Of a stretch of 64,000 nt of DNA, positions 27,958-37,201 are shown one piece after another (within the stretch, counting starts at the first letter, position 1; every line of letters begins with the position of its first letter). This stretch comes from Bacillus sp. SORGH_AS_0510 (GTDB lineage Bacteria; Bacillota; Bacilli; Bacillales; Cytobacillaceae): positions 4,662,001 through 4,726,000 of the forward strand of contig NZ_JAUTAU010000001.1 in assembly GCF_030818775.1 (NCBI RefSeq). The letters are read 5' to 3'. Below the pieces are notes generated by a model. The model saw nothing but the letters and a program-made list of their open reading frames with translations, was not told the origin of the DNA and ran no database searches. The translations under genes and the position numbers were made by a program.

Positions 27958-27968
27958 ATAAAAATTAA

Positions 27969-28052
27969 TTATTCGCTTTCAGCAACTAATCCATCCTTTG
28001 TCGGCCAAACAAGCGTGGATTCTTTTTTTGTTCTTTTTTCTAAACAAAACAA
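27969..28052 (-). CDS. Possible 27-codon peptide
   Basis: A TTG-initiated frame ending in KDGLVAESE stops just before the terminator at 27957. AAGGTGA directly abuts the TTG, so spacing is poor. Its amino-acid content looks coding-like (KRTKKESTLVWP), but there is no other support. It may be nothing more than the 3' untranslated region of the upstream gene. Confidence 0.25.
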   Translation of the reverse strand: MFCLEKRTKKESTLVWPTKDGLVAESE

Positions 28053-28090
28053 TCACCTTTTCTTTTTAAAATGGACTTGGGATTTCTCTG

Positions 28091-28765
28091 TTACGGTAAG
28101 TGGATAGTCTTCACATGCTCTATATTATGGTTTATGGTATCCCCGTCAGCAGAAATCAATTGCAATTGGTTATTTTGAACATCTTGCAGAAAACCAAGAT
28201 TTTCTTTATTGACGCCACCATCTATAATTACGAATTGATTCCTAATTCTTTTGCATTGCTCTCCAAAAGATCTGGCTAAAGGAACCGATGTAGAATGAAC
28301 GTGCAGGGACTGAGCACTTTGTGAATAGGGTGTAGCTTTCTCAGGATAGGGGATGATCCATTTTACATGATTCAACGATACAAACATTGTCTTGTACAAT
28401 GGTGAGTTAAAAACAAGATAGTCATTCATAATACTTGTAACATATCCATGTATCGATTTATTCCCTGATACATACACTTCTACGAACCGACCTTTTGCAT
28501 TTGTTAAGATATTGCGAAATGAAAGAGTCAAGGATTCTGCTTTAATTGGTTTTTCACCGGGAGGAGCATATCCTTCATTTTCTTCTGTTCTTATTTCTTT
28601 CCACCGCTGTATATGGCCCACTGGAATGTAAAGAAAAGTTTGGTTTCTTCCGACGTAAATCACAACGATGTCCAACCCAAAATCTATTACCATCCCTCTT
28701 ATGATATGCCCTCCTGAAACCTCAATCTCTATATTCTTCCCTATCAATACTTGAAAATTACTCAT
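28091..28765 (-). CDS. DUF2642-like / Lsm-type beta-barrel protein
   Basis: A 224-aa protein with repeated small beta-barrel-like units: IGKNIEIEVSGGHIIRGMVID near residue 8, FVEVYVSGNKSIHGYVTSI near 100 and a third at QLISADGDTINHNIEHV. The pattern resembles DUF2642/Lsm-type proteins of Bacillus spore-associated genes; the function is unknown. Start ATG 28765 (AAGGAGAG 7 bases upstream) rather than ATG 28786. Its ribosome site lies only about 20 bp after the permease stop, so the two genes probably form an operon. Confidence 0.65.
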   Translation of the reverse strand: MSNFQVLIGKNIEIEVSGGHIIRGMVIDFGLDIVVIYVGRNQTFLYIPVGHIQRWKEIRTEENEGYAPPGEKPIKAESLTLSFRNILTNAKGRFVEVYVSGNKSIHGYVTSIMNDYLVFNSPLYKTMFVSLNHVKWIIPYPEKATPYSQSAQSLHVHSTSVPLARSFGEQCKRIRNQFVIIDGGVNKENLGFLQDVQNNQLQLISADGDTINHNIEHVKTIHLP

Positions 28766-28789
28766 ATTACAACTCTCCTTACTCATTCA

Positions 28790-30151
28790 TTATTGAAGTG
28801 CTCCTCCAAAAATCCAAGAAACCCAATAGTATAGAACAACTAATGTAAATAAAGTAGCAGGCGGAATGACAACAGCTGTAACCTTAACATATTCCCACCA
28901 TGTAAACTTGACTTTCCCTTTCCTAATAATATGCATCCACATCAGTGTAGCCAGAGTTCCCATTGGAAGTAGCAAAGATCCCATGTCACTTCCTATGACA
29001 TTTGCTAAGTAGGCTACCTTCAAGGTAAGCATGTCTAGCCCCATATTCGTTAATGTGAGAGTTCCAACCATAAGTGCTGGGTGATTATTGAAAATATTAG
29101 AAAGAATGGATAATAGGGTCCCCATCATGACGCTCGCATGCAGCAAACTACCTGAAACCATCGGTCGCATGAAACCAACTAACCAATGGGTTAGACCGAT
29201 ATTATTCAGGCCATAAATAATGACATACATACTAAACGCAAATACGAGGATATACCATGGAGTCTTTTTGATCATATCCAGAGGTGGAATTTTTAAATAT
29301 AACCATCTCCATCCTAAAAGTACAAGAGAGCCAATAACCGCCATTGCAGGAACTGGAATCCCTATATAGGAAGCGACAAAAAGACTGATTCGAACAGCGA
29401 ATACAAACAGAAGCACATTTCGCATGAACCTTGATCGTTCTTTATCGGAACTATAACGTGGTCCAGGTCTTAACGGATGGTAGGAAGAGTGTGATAAGCC
29501 ACTTACATTAGAAGGAATCTTTTTAGGGAGGGTTTTTCTAAAATATAAGAACAATAGAAAAACTAAGAACAGAAGCCCAAGTGTGGCTGGGACAAACATC
29601 ATTGCTGTATGCAGATACAAACTCATATGCACGATTTTTAATGCAATCAGGTTCACGATATTACTTACTCCAATAGGTGCACTTGAAGCAGTAGCAATTA
29701 ACCCTCCTGACAATAAATAAGGTATTTTTTGATGGTTCTTTAACCCCATATTGTTAAGGAGCATGACCAATATAGGGGTGGTAATTAAGATACTGCCATC
29801 ATTGTTAAAAAACAGGGTCATAAGAAAACATAAAAGGTTGACATACCAGAATAAGCGGATACCTGACCCCTTTGCTTTAGCTGCAAGTTTCTCCGCAACC
29901 CAGTTAAAAAATCCAAAACTCTCTAAAACTATCGCCATGACAATCGTGGCTATTATGGTAATTGCGGCACCGCTTATGGTTTCCGTAATGATCCCAAGGT
30001 CCGTTAGCGAGACACTGCCGCTTAGTAAAACAACTGCCGCCCCGGCTGTTGCTGGAATTGCTTCATTAATTCCCCTTGGCCTCCAAAGGATAAAAATGAG
30101 TGTAGTAATAAAGGATAGAATGGTGATCCAAACCATTGGTTGAATGTACAT
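28790..30151 (-). CDS. ArsB/NhaD-superfamily permease (YdfA-like)
   Basis: A 453-aa membrane protein with about eleven hydrophobic segments of the ion-transporter superfamily. Motifs are FNNDGSILITTPILVML near residue 115 and SNIFNNHPALMVGTLTL near 350, matching the paired ArsB-type repeats. Arsenite export is possible, but no ArsR or ArsC gene is nearby, so the substrate is uncertain. It is followed closely by the DUF2642-like gene. Confidence 0.85.
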   Translation of the reverse strand: MYIQPMVWITILSFITTLIFILWRPRGINEAIPATAGAAVVLLSGSVSLTDLGIITETISGAAITIIATIVMAIVLESFGFFNWVAEKLAAKAKGSGIRLFWYVNLLCFLMTLFFNNDGSILITTPILVMLLNNMGLKNHQKIPYLLSGGLIATASSAPIGVSNIVNLIALKIVHMSLYLHTAMMFVPATLGLLFLVFLLFLYFRKTLPKKIPSNVSGLSHSSYHPLRPGPRYSSDKERSRFMRNVLLFVFAVRISLFVASYIGIPVPAMAVIGSLVLLGWRWLYLKIPPLDMIKKTPWYILVFAFSMYVIIYGLNNIGLTHWLVGFMRPMVSGSLLHASVMMGTLLSILSNIFNNHPALMVGTLTLTNMGLDMLTLKVAYLANVIGSDMGSLLLPMGTLATLMWMHIIRKGKVKFTWWEYVKVTAVVIPPATLFTLVVLYYWVSWIFGGALQ

Positions 30152-30348
30152 GATTTTCCCCTTTTCTATTAGCTAGTTATTCATGATGTTATATTGGGCA
30201 ATCTTCCTCTTACACCAAGTTTGTCCGCCCTTGTCCCTCCCTTCCATTTATCCCTTTGTATTTCTGTACTCCATGTATATGTATCTTAAATAAGACAGGC
30301 TCTAGGTTTGTACCCTTTTTCCGAGCAAATCCACAATAATCTAGATAC

Positions 30349-30408
30349 AAAAAAGGTGTCAGGCACCATAAAAGGACATTTGTCCATCCATGGTGCCTGA
30401 CACCTTCC
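30349..30408. repeat. Palindromic element B, probable terminator
   Basis: AAAAAAGGTGTCAGGCACCAT...GGACATTTGTCC...ATGGTGCCTGACACCTT is an almost perfect inverted repeat. It lies 3' of the aldo/keto reductase gene; the A tract at its left edge reads as a U tract on the minus strand. Confidence 0.85.
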
Positions 30409-30414
30409 ATATTA

Positions 30415-31290
30415 TTAATAATTTTGAAGAGGCAATCCTTCATTAGGTTTTGGAAAAAGCCTTTCTATTTGTGCAACATCCTCCTCTGCTAATTCCCAGC
30501 CCAATGCATCTAAATTACTTTTTATATGGTCTATTTTTTTAGCTTTCGGAATGGTCACCAGTCCTTCTTTCCTGAGAACCCAGTTTAACGCTACTTGATG
30601 GGCCGTTTTACCATATTCTGAAGCAATCTTATCTAATGCCGCTCGCTCTTTTGTTCCCGTCCCTGGGAACCCCTGATTACCAAAAAACTGTGGAGCATAT
30701 CCAAATGGGGAGTAGCCCATAACTGTAATTTTATTCTGCTGACAATAAGGAAGGACATCGTTTTCAATCCTCCGGTCATTTAAATGATAGCCCACTTGGT
30801 TGCATGCGAGCAAATGAATGCCTAGTTTCACCTGAGCTTCTTCTAGTAATTCCGGAGTAAAATTGCTCACTCCAATATATTTTACCAGTCCCTTTTCTAC
30901 TAGATAGACCATTGCTCTCATGGTTTCCTCTACCTCATACTCCTTGCTCGGCCAATGCTGGAGATACAAATCAACATAGGTCGTCTTCAATCTTTCTATG
31001 CTTGCCTCAGCTGCATCAATCACCCCTTGATAAGAGCAATGTTTCGCAGAAACCTTTGTCGTAAGAAAGACATCCTTCCTACAATCTTGAATGGCTTCAC
31101 CCACAATCCTTTCTGCTCCTCCTTTTGCATACTCCTCCGCTGTATCAATCAAGGTCATGCCATGTTCAATTCCAAATCGTAATGCTTTAATTTCTTCCTT
31201 TGCTTCTTGCTTATCTTCCCCATATTTCCATGTCCCCTGCCCAAGAACAGGAATGTGAACCTCGGTTCTTCCTAATTTTCGATACATCAT
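30415..31290 (-). CDS. Aldo/keto reductase
   Basis: A 291-aa NADPH-dependent TIM-barrel oxidoreductase. The tetrad is visible: Asp and Tyr in LIDTAEEYAKGGAE near 48-54, Lys in VFLTTKV near 79 and His in YLQHWPS near 112. GVSNFTPELLEEA and the C-terminal nucleotide-binding IPKAKKIDHIKSN are typical. Its ATG overlaps the upstream phosphatase stop by one base (TGATG), implying coupled translation. The substrate is unknown. Confidence 0.93.
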   Translation of the reverse strand: MMYRKLGRTEVHIPVLGQGTWKYGEDKQEAKEEIKALRFGIEHGMTLIDTAEEYAKGGAERIVGEAIQDCRKDVFLTTKVSAKHCSYQGVIDAAEASIERLKTTYVDLYLQHWPSKEYEVEETMRAMVYLVEKGLVKYIGVSNFTPELLEEAQVKLGIHLLACNQVGYHLNDRRIENDVLPYCQQNKITVMGYSPFGYAPQFFGNQGFPGTGTKERAALDKIASEYGKTAHQVALNWVLRKEGLVTIPKAKKIDHIKSNLDALGWELAEEDVAQIERLFPKPNEGLPLQNY

Positions 31291-31844
31291 CAGCTGTTAT
31301 AAGATTTCCATAAATGCTTCAGTTGAACTTCATCTTCGTCAAATTCTAAAAGAAAGACATCAGGGTTACTAAGATTCTTCCATTGATCAAATCCAAAATC
31401 AGATTGATAGTTGTTCAATAATAAAGACATTAAATTACCATGTGTAACAATAATAGAGTTATCTGCTCGACCATCCAGAAGGTCTTCTACTACACTTACA
31501 CTTCGAGCCATTGCTTCTCGACTGGACTCGCCTCCATCGAACGTTACATCTAAATCATTGTAGGTGGCTTGTAGTTTATCCATCCAATCCTCCAATACCT
31601 TCGTACTTAGGACTCGCTCAGATAACCGTTCGTCTGTCTCCACTTCGACCTGTTTCTGTTCAGCTAGAGGCTTTACGGAATGAATCGCCCGCTCAAATGG
31701 ACTGGAGACGATGCGATCGATACTTATAGTTGAAAAAAACTCCGCCAACTCTGCCGCTTGTTGAACCCCTTTGTCCGTTAAGCGAGCTTCCCTTGGCTGC
31801 CCCTCTGCCTCACAATGCCTGACCACAAAGATTTTTTTCCCCAT
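31290..31844 (-). CDS. Histidine phosphatase family protein (phosphoglycerate-mutase-like)
   Basis: A 184-aa cytosolic phosphatase-fold protein: catalytic His in VVRHCEAEG near residue 8, LTDKGVQQA, SSPFERAI with its Arg near 56, and the second His in IIVTHGNLMSLLL near 140. Start ATG 31844 has AAGGAG 9 bases ahead; ATG 31853 would have none. It sits between the aldolase and aldo/keto reductase genes in a compact operon. Substrate unknown. Confidence 0.9.
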   Translation of the reverse strand: MGKKIFVVRHCEAEGQPREARLTDKGVQQAAELAEFFSTISIDRIVSSPFERAIHSVKPLAEQKQVEVETDERLSERVLSTKVLEDWMDKLQATYNDLDVTFDGGESSREAMARSVSVVEDLLDGRADNSIIVTHGNLMSLLLNNYQSDFGFDQWKNLSNPDVFLLEFDEDEVQLKHLWKSYNS

Positions 31845-31859
31845 ATCGCTCATCTCCTT

Positions 31860-32957
31860 CTACTCTTTCATTGCTTTTATTTTTTCATCAAGCAGTTTAA
31901 AAGCCTCTCTAACTCTCTCTTTAGGTACTGCCCCATATCGATCGCCTATACTCACCTCGAAGTAGCATTCCTTCTCACTGACCTCTCGCAAATAGCTGGT
32001 CAATCCAACACCGGTTTCCTCATAAACAGCTAAAAGAATAGGTTCCAGCGCTTGTTTCGAAACGCTAATATGTACATGAAACATATTAGAAACCGGTACT
32101 GCCGGATTGGTTTCAACCGCATGGCATTGATGATAAAGTGCAGCCAGTTCCTTGGCCTCCTCCAAATACTGTGCCATTTTTGAAATCCTTTGCTCAAAAT
32201 AATAGTCCGCACTGATTATGTAAGGATATAGACTAATTAAATCCCCGCCATGCCGTCTTTTCCATACTTTTGATTTTTCCGTAAAGGCCTTTTCACCCGT
32301 TAGAATGGCCCCGGCAATGCCCCCGATCCCCTTATAAAAGGATATATAAACACTATCAAAAAGTGCACAGATTTCTGCAGCCGACTTTTGATAGTAAGGG
32401 ACAATCTCAAATAGTCTCGCCCCATCAAGATGCAATTTGATTCCTTTTTCACGGCAAAAAGCTGAAATGACTTCAAGTGTTTGATAATCAGGCAATTGCC
32501 CCCCAATTTCACGCTGTGGTAATTCTAGCAATAAACACGCAATCTCCTCATCCATACCGACAACGTCTTCTAGATGAATGACTCTGCTTTTGTCGGCCAG
32601 CAACACAGGCTCGATTTGATGAAGCTCCTTTAGAGCATGTTCTTCGTGAATTTCTAAATGACTTAATGGATGATAGGCAACTTTTTTTACCCCTTTTTCA
32701 TCACACCAAATCCGTAAGGCAATTTGCTGTGCCATCGTTCCACTAGGAAAAAATACAGCCGCTTCTTTCCCTAAATAAGCCGCCATTTTTGCTTGAAAGT
32801 CCTCAATAATCTTGCCATTTCCATACATATCACTTTCAAGATCATCAGCTACATTCGCGAAGGCTTCTTGTAGAACCTTTACATCTCGATTTCCGTGTCC
32901 TGGTAATGGATATTCTGTCTGTTTAAAAGCCTCCAATAAAACGTTCAGTTCACTCAT
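31860..32957 (-). CDS. PLP-dependent beta-eliminating lyase / threonine aldolase family
   Basis: A 365-aa fold-type I PLP enzyme resembling low-specificity L-threonine aldolases. The N-terminal cofactor loop is FFPSGTMAQQIALRIW near residue 70, the Asp site is HLDGARLFE near 178 and the PLP lysine is in SFYKGIGGIAG near 212. It probably cleaves threonine-like beta-hydroxy amino acids to glycine and aldehyde, which would fit a downstream aldehyde-reducing aldo/keto reductase; that link is inference. GGAGAAAC precedes the ATG. Confidence 0.85.
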   Translation of the reverse strand: MSELNVLLEAFKQTEYPLPGHGNRDVKVLQEAFANVADDLESDMYGNGKIIEDFQAKMAAYLGKEAAVFFPSGTMAQQIALRIWCDEKGVKKVAYHPLSHLEIHEEHALKELHQIEPVLLADKSRVIHLEDVVGMDEEIACLLLELPQREIGGQLPDYQTLEVISAFCREKGIKLHLDGARLFEIVPYYQKSAAEICALFDSVYISFYKGIGGIAGAILTGEKAFTEKSKVWKRRHGGDLISLYPYIISADYYFEQRISKMAQYLEEAKELAALYHQCHAVETNPAVPVSNMFHVHISVSKQALEPILLAVYEETGVGLTSYLREVSEKECYFEVSIGDRYGAVPKERVREAFKLLDEKIKAMKE

Positions 32958-32993
32958 TGCCTGTTTCTCCTCTCATCTATCCAATATAAAAAA

Positions 32994-33593
32994 TTAAACC
33001 AATCGGTAAATTAAAAAGCGCTCGTTAGGATTCTTTTCATAAACAAATGGCAGGACTACTTCATCAATCCATTCAAACGCTGTTTCCTTTTCTAAAAAGT
33101 AAATATACTCTTCGGCTGGATAATATAAAACCAGCTCAATTCCCCTCGGTGACTGTTCATAGGAACGCAAAATATTATGAACAATCTTCCGAAACACTTG
33201 AACAGAAAATGGATTAAAAAAGTAAAAACGATTATCCACCGGCTGCACATTGTACTCCTCTGCCAAACAGCAAAGAAAGTGAACCTTCTCCCTGTTAGTC
33301 TTTTTTGAATAAGTTTTTTGATTTTGAACAGCAGCCTGATAAAGCTCCTCATCCATTTCCACTCCGACCACCGAAGCACCGAAGAAATAATGGATATAAA
33401 AATTAAGTCTCCCTTTTCCACAGCCAAAGTCGACTATATGGTCACTATTTTTCAACTTATAGTTTTCAAACAATACCTCTAGCGCACTATAAGGGGTAGG
33501 CTCATAACGATGATAATGCAAGGATTTGTGAAATCCCTGTTGCACCTCTTTCGTTTTGATGTTTAGTAATTTATCATAATAATATTCCTTCAT
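32994..33593 (-). CDS. Class I SAM-dependent methyltransferase
   Basis: A 199-aa Rossmann-fold protein with the SAM motif HIVDFGCGKGRLNFY near residue 53 and the acidic motif II VVGVEMDEE near 77. The FNPF near 128 replaces the common catalytic NPPY-type block. The target is unknown. AGGAG precedes the ATG. It lies 36 bp upstream of the aldolase gene and probably starts that operon. Confidence 0.85.
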   Translation of the reverse strand: MKEYYYDKLLNIKTKEVQQGFHKSLHYHRYEPTPYSALEVLFENYKLKNSDHIVDFGCGKGRLNFYIHYFFGASVVGVEMDEELYQAAVQNQKTYSKKTNREKVHFLCCLAEEYNVQPVDNRFYFFNPFSVQVFRKIVHNILRSYEQSPRGIELVLYYPAEEYIYFLEKETAFEWIDEVVLPFVYEKNPNERFLIYRLV

Positions 33594-33702
33594 GGATTTC
33601 TCCTAGCTATTAAAACTCTTAAAAAATGGTTCTCTTTTCATATTATCCCATATCAAAGAAGGAAAATGGAGAACCATGTTGAAATGTAGAGTAAATCGTT
33701 TT

Positions 33703-33846
33703 AAGAAAAGCGCAAGCGCCTTGATCAGCCCCGACAGGCAAATGTTCTTCGGCAAGAAAAGTCCGCCTTTTGACTTTTATTGCCGAAGGTTATTTGACCC
33801 GAGGGGGCTAGGCGCTGGAGCTGGACAATTCTCGAAGTCGAATTTT
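33703..33846 (+). repeat. Nested hairpin element A, copy 2 (reference copy)
   Basis: A full-length copy beginning TTAAGAAAAGCGCAAGCGCC and ending CTCGAAGTCGAATTTT. Outer arms AGCGCC..AGCCCC pair with GGGGCT..GGCGCT; the inner arm CTTCGGCAAGAAAAGTC pairs with GACTTTTATTGCCGAAG. It lies 35 bp upstream of the PRD antiterminator start and is not protein-coding. Confidence 0.9.
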
Positions 33847-33880
33847 ATACGCTTATTATGAGTAAGGAGCTGACGCCCTT

Positions 33881-34699
33881 TTGAAAATAAAAAAAATCCT
33901 AAATAACAATGCGGTTGTGGTTTCAGATAACAATGAAGAAAAAATTGCGATTGGGGCAGGAATCGCCTTTCAAAAAAAGAGAAATGACATAATAAACGTA
34001 AATAAAATTGAAAAGCTTTTTGTCATGAAAGAGAACGAGAAATTTCAACAGCTATTGCTTCAGATTCCTGAAGAGCATTTTGCCCTCGCTGAGGAAATCA
34101 TCACGTACGCAGAGGAAACACTTGGGTCAAAATTAAATGAGCATGTTCATATCGCTCTTACTGATCACTTATCTTTTGCAATCGAAAGGGTCCGGGATGG
34201 GATCATTCTAAAAAATAAATTATTTCATGAAATTAAAACCCTTTATAGAAAAGAATTTGAGATCGGCACCTGGGCCGTGAAACATATCGAAAAGAAAATC
34301 AATGTCAAAATGCCGATAGATGAAGCAGCCTATTTGGCACTCCATATTCATACCGCAAAGCTGCAAGGCGGCGATATGAAACAAACACTAAGGCAAACCG
34401 CAATAATCGGAGAAATGATTCGGACAATAAAAGAATGCCTAAACGTAACGATTGAAGAAGACGACATTTCGTATCAACGGTTGCTGACCCATTTGCGCTT
34501 TACGCTGTCTAGAAGCAGCCATTCTGGGCAGCCTGTCATGGACAACGAGATGCTGACCATGATCAAAAAGAAATTCGCGTTTTCCTATCAATGTGCTAAT
34601 AAGGTTGCAAAATTACTCACAGACCAATATGGCATCCATCTTCCCGAACACGAACTTGGGTACATCACTATCCATATTGAAAGATTAAGAAGCTTATAA
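33881..34699 (+). CDS. PRD-containing transcriptional antiterminator (LicT/SacY/GlcT family)
   Basis: A 272-aa RNA-binding antiterminator. The N-terminal CAT domain (1-55, KKILNNNAVVVSDNNEEKIA, GIAFQKK) binds a RAT hairpin. PRD1 (about 65-170, TDHLSFAIERV, YLALHIHTAK) and PRD2 (about 172-272, LRFTLSR, ELGYITIHIERL) carry the histidines phosphorylated by the PTS. TTG start with AAGGAG about 11 bases upstream. The adjacent convergent operon crr-nagE has a RAT/terminator in its leader (37262-37295), so that is the likely target. Confidence 0.94.
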   Translation: MKIKKILNNNAVVVSDNNEEKIAIGAGIAFQKKRNDIINVNKIEKLFVMKENEKFQQLLLQIPEEHFALAEEIITYAEETLGSKLNEHVHIALTDHLSFAIERVRDGIILKNKLFHEIKTLYRKEFEIGTWAVKHIEKKINVKMPIDEAAYLALHIHTAKLQGGDMKQTLRQTAIIGEMIRTIKECLNVTIEEDDISYQRLLTHLRFTLSRSSHSGQPVMDNEMLTMIKKKFAFSYQCANKVAKLLTDQYGIHLPEHELGYITIHIERLRSL

Positions 34700-34704
34700 C
34701 AGCA

Positions 34705-34741
34705 AAAAACGCTTAGACGAATGGGAAGTCTAAGCGTTTTT
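34705..34741. terminator. Bidirectional terminator
   Basis: AAAAACGCTTAGAC...GTCTAAGCGTTTTT, a 14-bp perfect stem with A and T tracts on both sides, between the convergent antiterminator and nagE genes. Confidence 0.9.
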
Positions 34742-34758
34742 CCATACCACATGGGTAT

Positions 34759-36204
34759 TTATTTTTTGCGGATCTTCATGATTTCATCCGCTACGAACTG
34801 GACATTCGTACCCACGATGACTTGGATGCTTTGTTTTCCAACGATATTAATCCCTGGAACACCCGTACCTTTAATTTTCTTTTGGTCCACTGCATCCATA
34901 TCTTTCACTTCTAACCGTAAACGTGTTACGCAGTTATCAACAGATACGACATTGGCATCGCCGCCTAATCCTTCGTAAATCTGTGCTGCCATCACTGCAA
35001 ACTTACTTTCACCGGTTGCAACACTTACTCCAACAGCCTCATCTTCATCTTCCTCACGGCCAGGAGTCATTAAGTTAAACTTAACGATAATGAAGCGGAA
35101 TAAGAAGTAGTAGATCACCGCAAATACGAGACCTTGAAGAATTAACATATATGGCTTATTAGCAATTGGAATCTTTAAGCTCAGCACAAAGTCAACTAAA
35201 CCTGCACTAAAACCAAAACCAGCTGTCCAATGGAACGCTGCTGCAATTGCTAATGACAAACCTGTTAAAACCGCATGTACAAGGTAAAGCATTGGTGCAA
35301 CAAACATAAAGGCAAATTCAATTGGTTCTGTTACGCCTGTAAAGAAGGCCGCAAAGCCTGCTGCTAACATTAAGGAAGCTACTTGCTTTTTCTTCTTTGT
35401 TTTTGCTGTATGAACCATCGCTAACGCTGCAGCCGGAAGACCAAACATCATGACAGGGAAGAATCCTGCTTGGTACATTCCTGTTACGCCCTTTTCCCCT
35501 TTACTCGCCCAGAAGTTACCAATGTCATTGATTCCAGCCACATCAAACCAGAACACGGAGTTTAACGCATGATGTAATCCTGTTGGGATTAATAAACGGT
35601 TGAAGAAACCATATATACCAGCACCAAGTGCACCTAATTTTGAAATTCCTTCCCCAAATGAAACCAATCCTGTAAAAATAACCGGCCATACGAAGAATAA
35701 TACGGCAGAAACCACCAGCATCGATACGGCCGTCATAATTGGCACTAACCGTTTGCCACTAAAGAATGCTAGCGCATCCGGTAATTTCACATGACTAAAG
35801 CGATTAAACATAGTCGAAGCGACAATACCTGAAAGAATCCCCACAAAGGCATTTCCGATTTTTCCAAATGCCGGGTCCACCTTCGTTGGATCAATGCCTT
35901 GTAACAAAGCTACGGTATTCGTTGAAAGCAATGTCGTAACAACGAGATAGGCAACCAAACCGCTGAGTGCCGCCGACCCGTCTTTTTCCTTTGCCATCCC
36001 AAGTGCTACCCCAACTGCAAATAGGATTGGGATATTATCAATAATCGATGCCCCTGCTTTAATTAAGAATGCAGCGAGCGCACTATCTGACCCCCAGCCA
36101 GATGGGTCAATCCAGTAACCGATACCCATTAAAATCGCAGCAGCTGGTAAAACAGCTACAGGAAGCATTAAGGAACGACCAATTCTCTGTAAATATTTTT
36201 TCAT
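34759..36204 (-). CDS. nagE: PTS N-acetylglucosamine transporter EIICB (NagE/NagP)
   Basis: A 481-aa fusion of EIIC (about 1-380, ten membrane segments; GLHHALNSVFWFD and FFTGVTEPIEFAFMF are typical of the GlcNAc group) and EIIB (about 400-481) with phospho-Cys in VDNCVTRLRLEV. It imports and phosphorylates N-acetylglucosamine. EIIA is separate and encoded just upstream by the EIIA gene in the same direction, with a 143-bp gap. AGAGGGGGTAAGGTA precedes the ATG. Glucose or maltose specificity is less likely. Confidence 0.92.
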   Translation of the reverse strand: MKKYLQRIGRSLMLPVAVLPAAAILMGIGYWIDPSGWGSDSALAAFLIKAGASIIDNIPILFAVGVALGMAKEKDGSAALSGLVAYLVVTTLLSTNTVALLQGIDPTKVDPAFGKIGNAFVGILSGIVASTMFNRFSHVKLPDALAFFSGKRLVPIMTAVSMLVVSAVLFFVWPVIFTGLVSFGEGISKLGALGAGIYGFFNRLLIPTGLHHALNSVFWFDVAGINDIGNFWASKGEKGVTGMYQAGFFPVMMFGLPAAALAMVHTAKTKKKKQVASLMLAAGFAAFFTGVTEPIEFAFMFVAPMLYLVHAVLTGLSLAIAAAFHWTAGFGFSAGLVDFVLSLKIPIANKPYMLILQGLVFAVIYYFLFRFIIVKFNLMTPGREEDEDEAVGVSVATGESKFAVMAAQIYEGLGGDANVVSVDNCVTRLRLEVKDMDAVDQKKIKGTGVPGINIVGKQSIQVIVGTNVQFVADEIMKIRKK

Positions 36205-36347
36205 TACCTTACCCCCTCTTAAAATGTCGACCTACTAACAAAACAACTAATCATACAAAATACGAACAACTAAAAATAAAATAATTTCCTAAAAAGATGC
36301 ACAATAGCCGCCGTTTTGTCAGTTCACTACCCCCGCCATCACCTCCT

Positions 36348-36830
36348 TTAAGCTTCTGTAATAATAACAGTTTCCCCTATAGTCCCCTTTTTATCTTGCG
36401 TAAATCGGTACTGCTTGCCACTTTCATGGCTGTTGGTAATCACAATGGGTGTTATGATGCTTTTTGCACGTACTTTAATCGTATCCAAATCAACCTTCAT
36501 CAACAGCTGACCGGCAGCCACTTTATCCCCCACATTGACCGCTACAGTAAATCCTTCTCCATTTAAGGAAACCGTTTCGAGACCGACATGAATAAGAATT
36601 TCAGTTCCGTCTACTGCACGGATTCCCACCGCATGCTTCGTGTCTGCAACAAGGATCACGTTGCCCTTTACAGGTGAAGTTACCTTCCCCTCTTCTGGGA
36701 CCATTGCGATTCCTTCCCCCATCATCTTTTGACTAAATACCGGGTCTGGAACCTCGCTAAGCGGTATGATATCTCCATTGACTGGTGCGAAAATGGCTAA
36801 TTTCTCTTTTTTAAAAATATTAAATCGCAT
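36348..36830 (-). CDS. crr: PTS EIIA(Glc)-type component
   Basis: A 160-aa soluble EIIA protein. The two active-site histidines are in DTKHAVGI near residue 65 and ILIHVGLETV near 80, the latter the phospho-acceptor; GEGIAMVPEEG is the family signature. It passes phosphate from HPr to EIIB of NagE. AAGGAG lies 9 bases before the ATG. The 3' end is followed by AAAGGAGGTGATG opening only a six-codon frame. The leader of about 475 nt contains a RAT/terminator and a MITE. Confidence 0.94.
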   Translation of the reverse strand: MRFNIFKKEKLAIFAPVNGDIIPLSEVPDPVFSQKMMGEGIAMVPEEGKVTSPVKGNVILVADTKHAVGIRAVDGTEILIHVGLETVSLNGEGFTVAVNVGDKVAAGQLLMKVDLDTIKVRAKSIITPIVITNSHESGKQYRFTQDKKGTIGETVIITEA

Positions 36831-36908
36831 TTCTTCTTACTCCTTTTTAAAGGTTAAATGTCCACTAACCTATTATTATCTTACGGTCCTGCATTACCTG
36901 CTAGTACT

Positions 36909-36951
36909 AAGAAAAGTGCTTGAGCTGGACAATTCTCGAAGTCAAACTTTT
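36909..36951 (+). repeat. Remnant of hairpin element A
   Basis: The extreme 5' (TAAGAAAAG) and 3' (GAGCTGGACAATTCTCGAAGTC) parts of element A are joined, with the hairpin core deleted. It sits next to the MITE insertion. Confidence 0.65.
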
Positions 36952-36959
36952 TAACAAAT

Positions 36960-37201
36960 GGCTCTGTTAAACTTGCCTGTTGATTTCCGCTCCAGGTTCG
37001 AGCGGTTCGTGGGTGTTTCGGCGAGCCTCCTCGACGCAAGCGTCTGCGGGGTCTCCCCTGAACCATACTCCCACAGGACATTGAATAAGCTTCATCGAAT
37101 CTACACCGCACGAAGGAAATGCGATAGCATTTTCGAGGATCTTCGTACCTTCTGCTCCAATCAACAAGATGTATAAATCAACACAGTTCTTTAACACAGC
37201 C
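36960..37201. mobile_element. 242-bp MITE with terminal inverted repeats and 8-bp target duplication
   Basis: The left end GGCTCTGTTAAAC and right end (reverse complement) GGCTGTGTTAAAG are near-identical terminal repeats. The interior starts TTGATTTCCGCTCCAGG and ends CTCCAATCAA, with a central CGACGC/GCGTC stem. TAACAAAT occurs directly outside both ends (36952-36959 and 37202-37209), a perfect 8-bp target-site duplication. There is no transposase. The ends and 8-bp duplication resemble IS6-type elements; the family assignment is inference. It sits in the crr leader. Confidence 0.88.

Noticed and set aside
27919..28107. 62-aa plus-strand frame
   Set aside because: It crosses a minus-strand terminator and overlaps the end of the DUF2642-like gene; no ribosome site.
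30210..30443. 77-aa minus-strand frame starting MKDCLFKIINNMEGVRHHGW
   Set aside because: Generated by element B; no ribosome site, and it overlaps the aldo/keto reductase end.
36320..36350. Six-codon frame after crr with a strong AAAGGAGGTG
   Set aside because: ATG GCG GGG GTA GTG AAC TGA is too short to support as a gene; the ribosome-like sequence may be incidental.
36881..37197. Three overlapping 72-76 aa frames on both strands
   Set aside because: They lie inside the MITE and have no ribosome sites; the element is better explained by its terminal repeats and target duplication.
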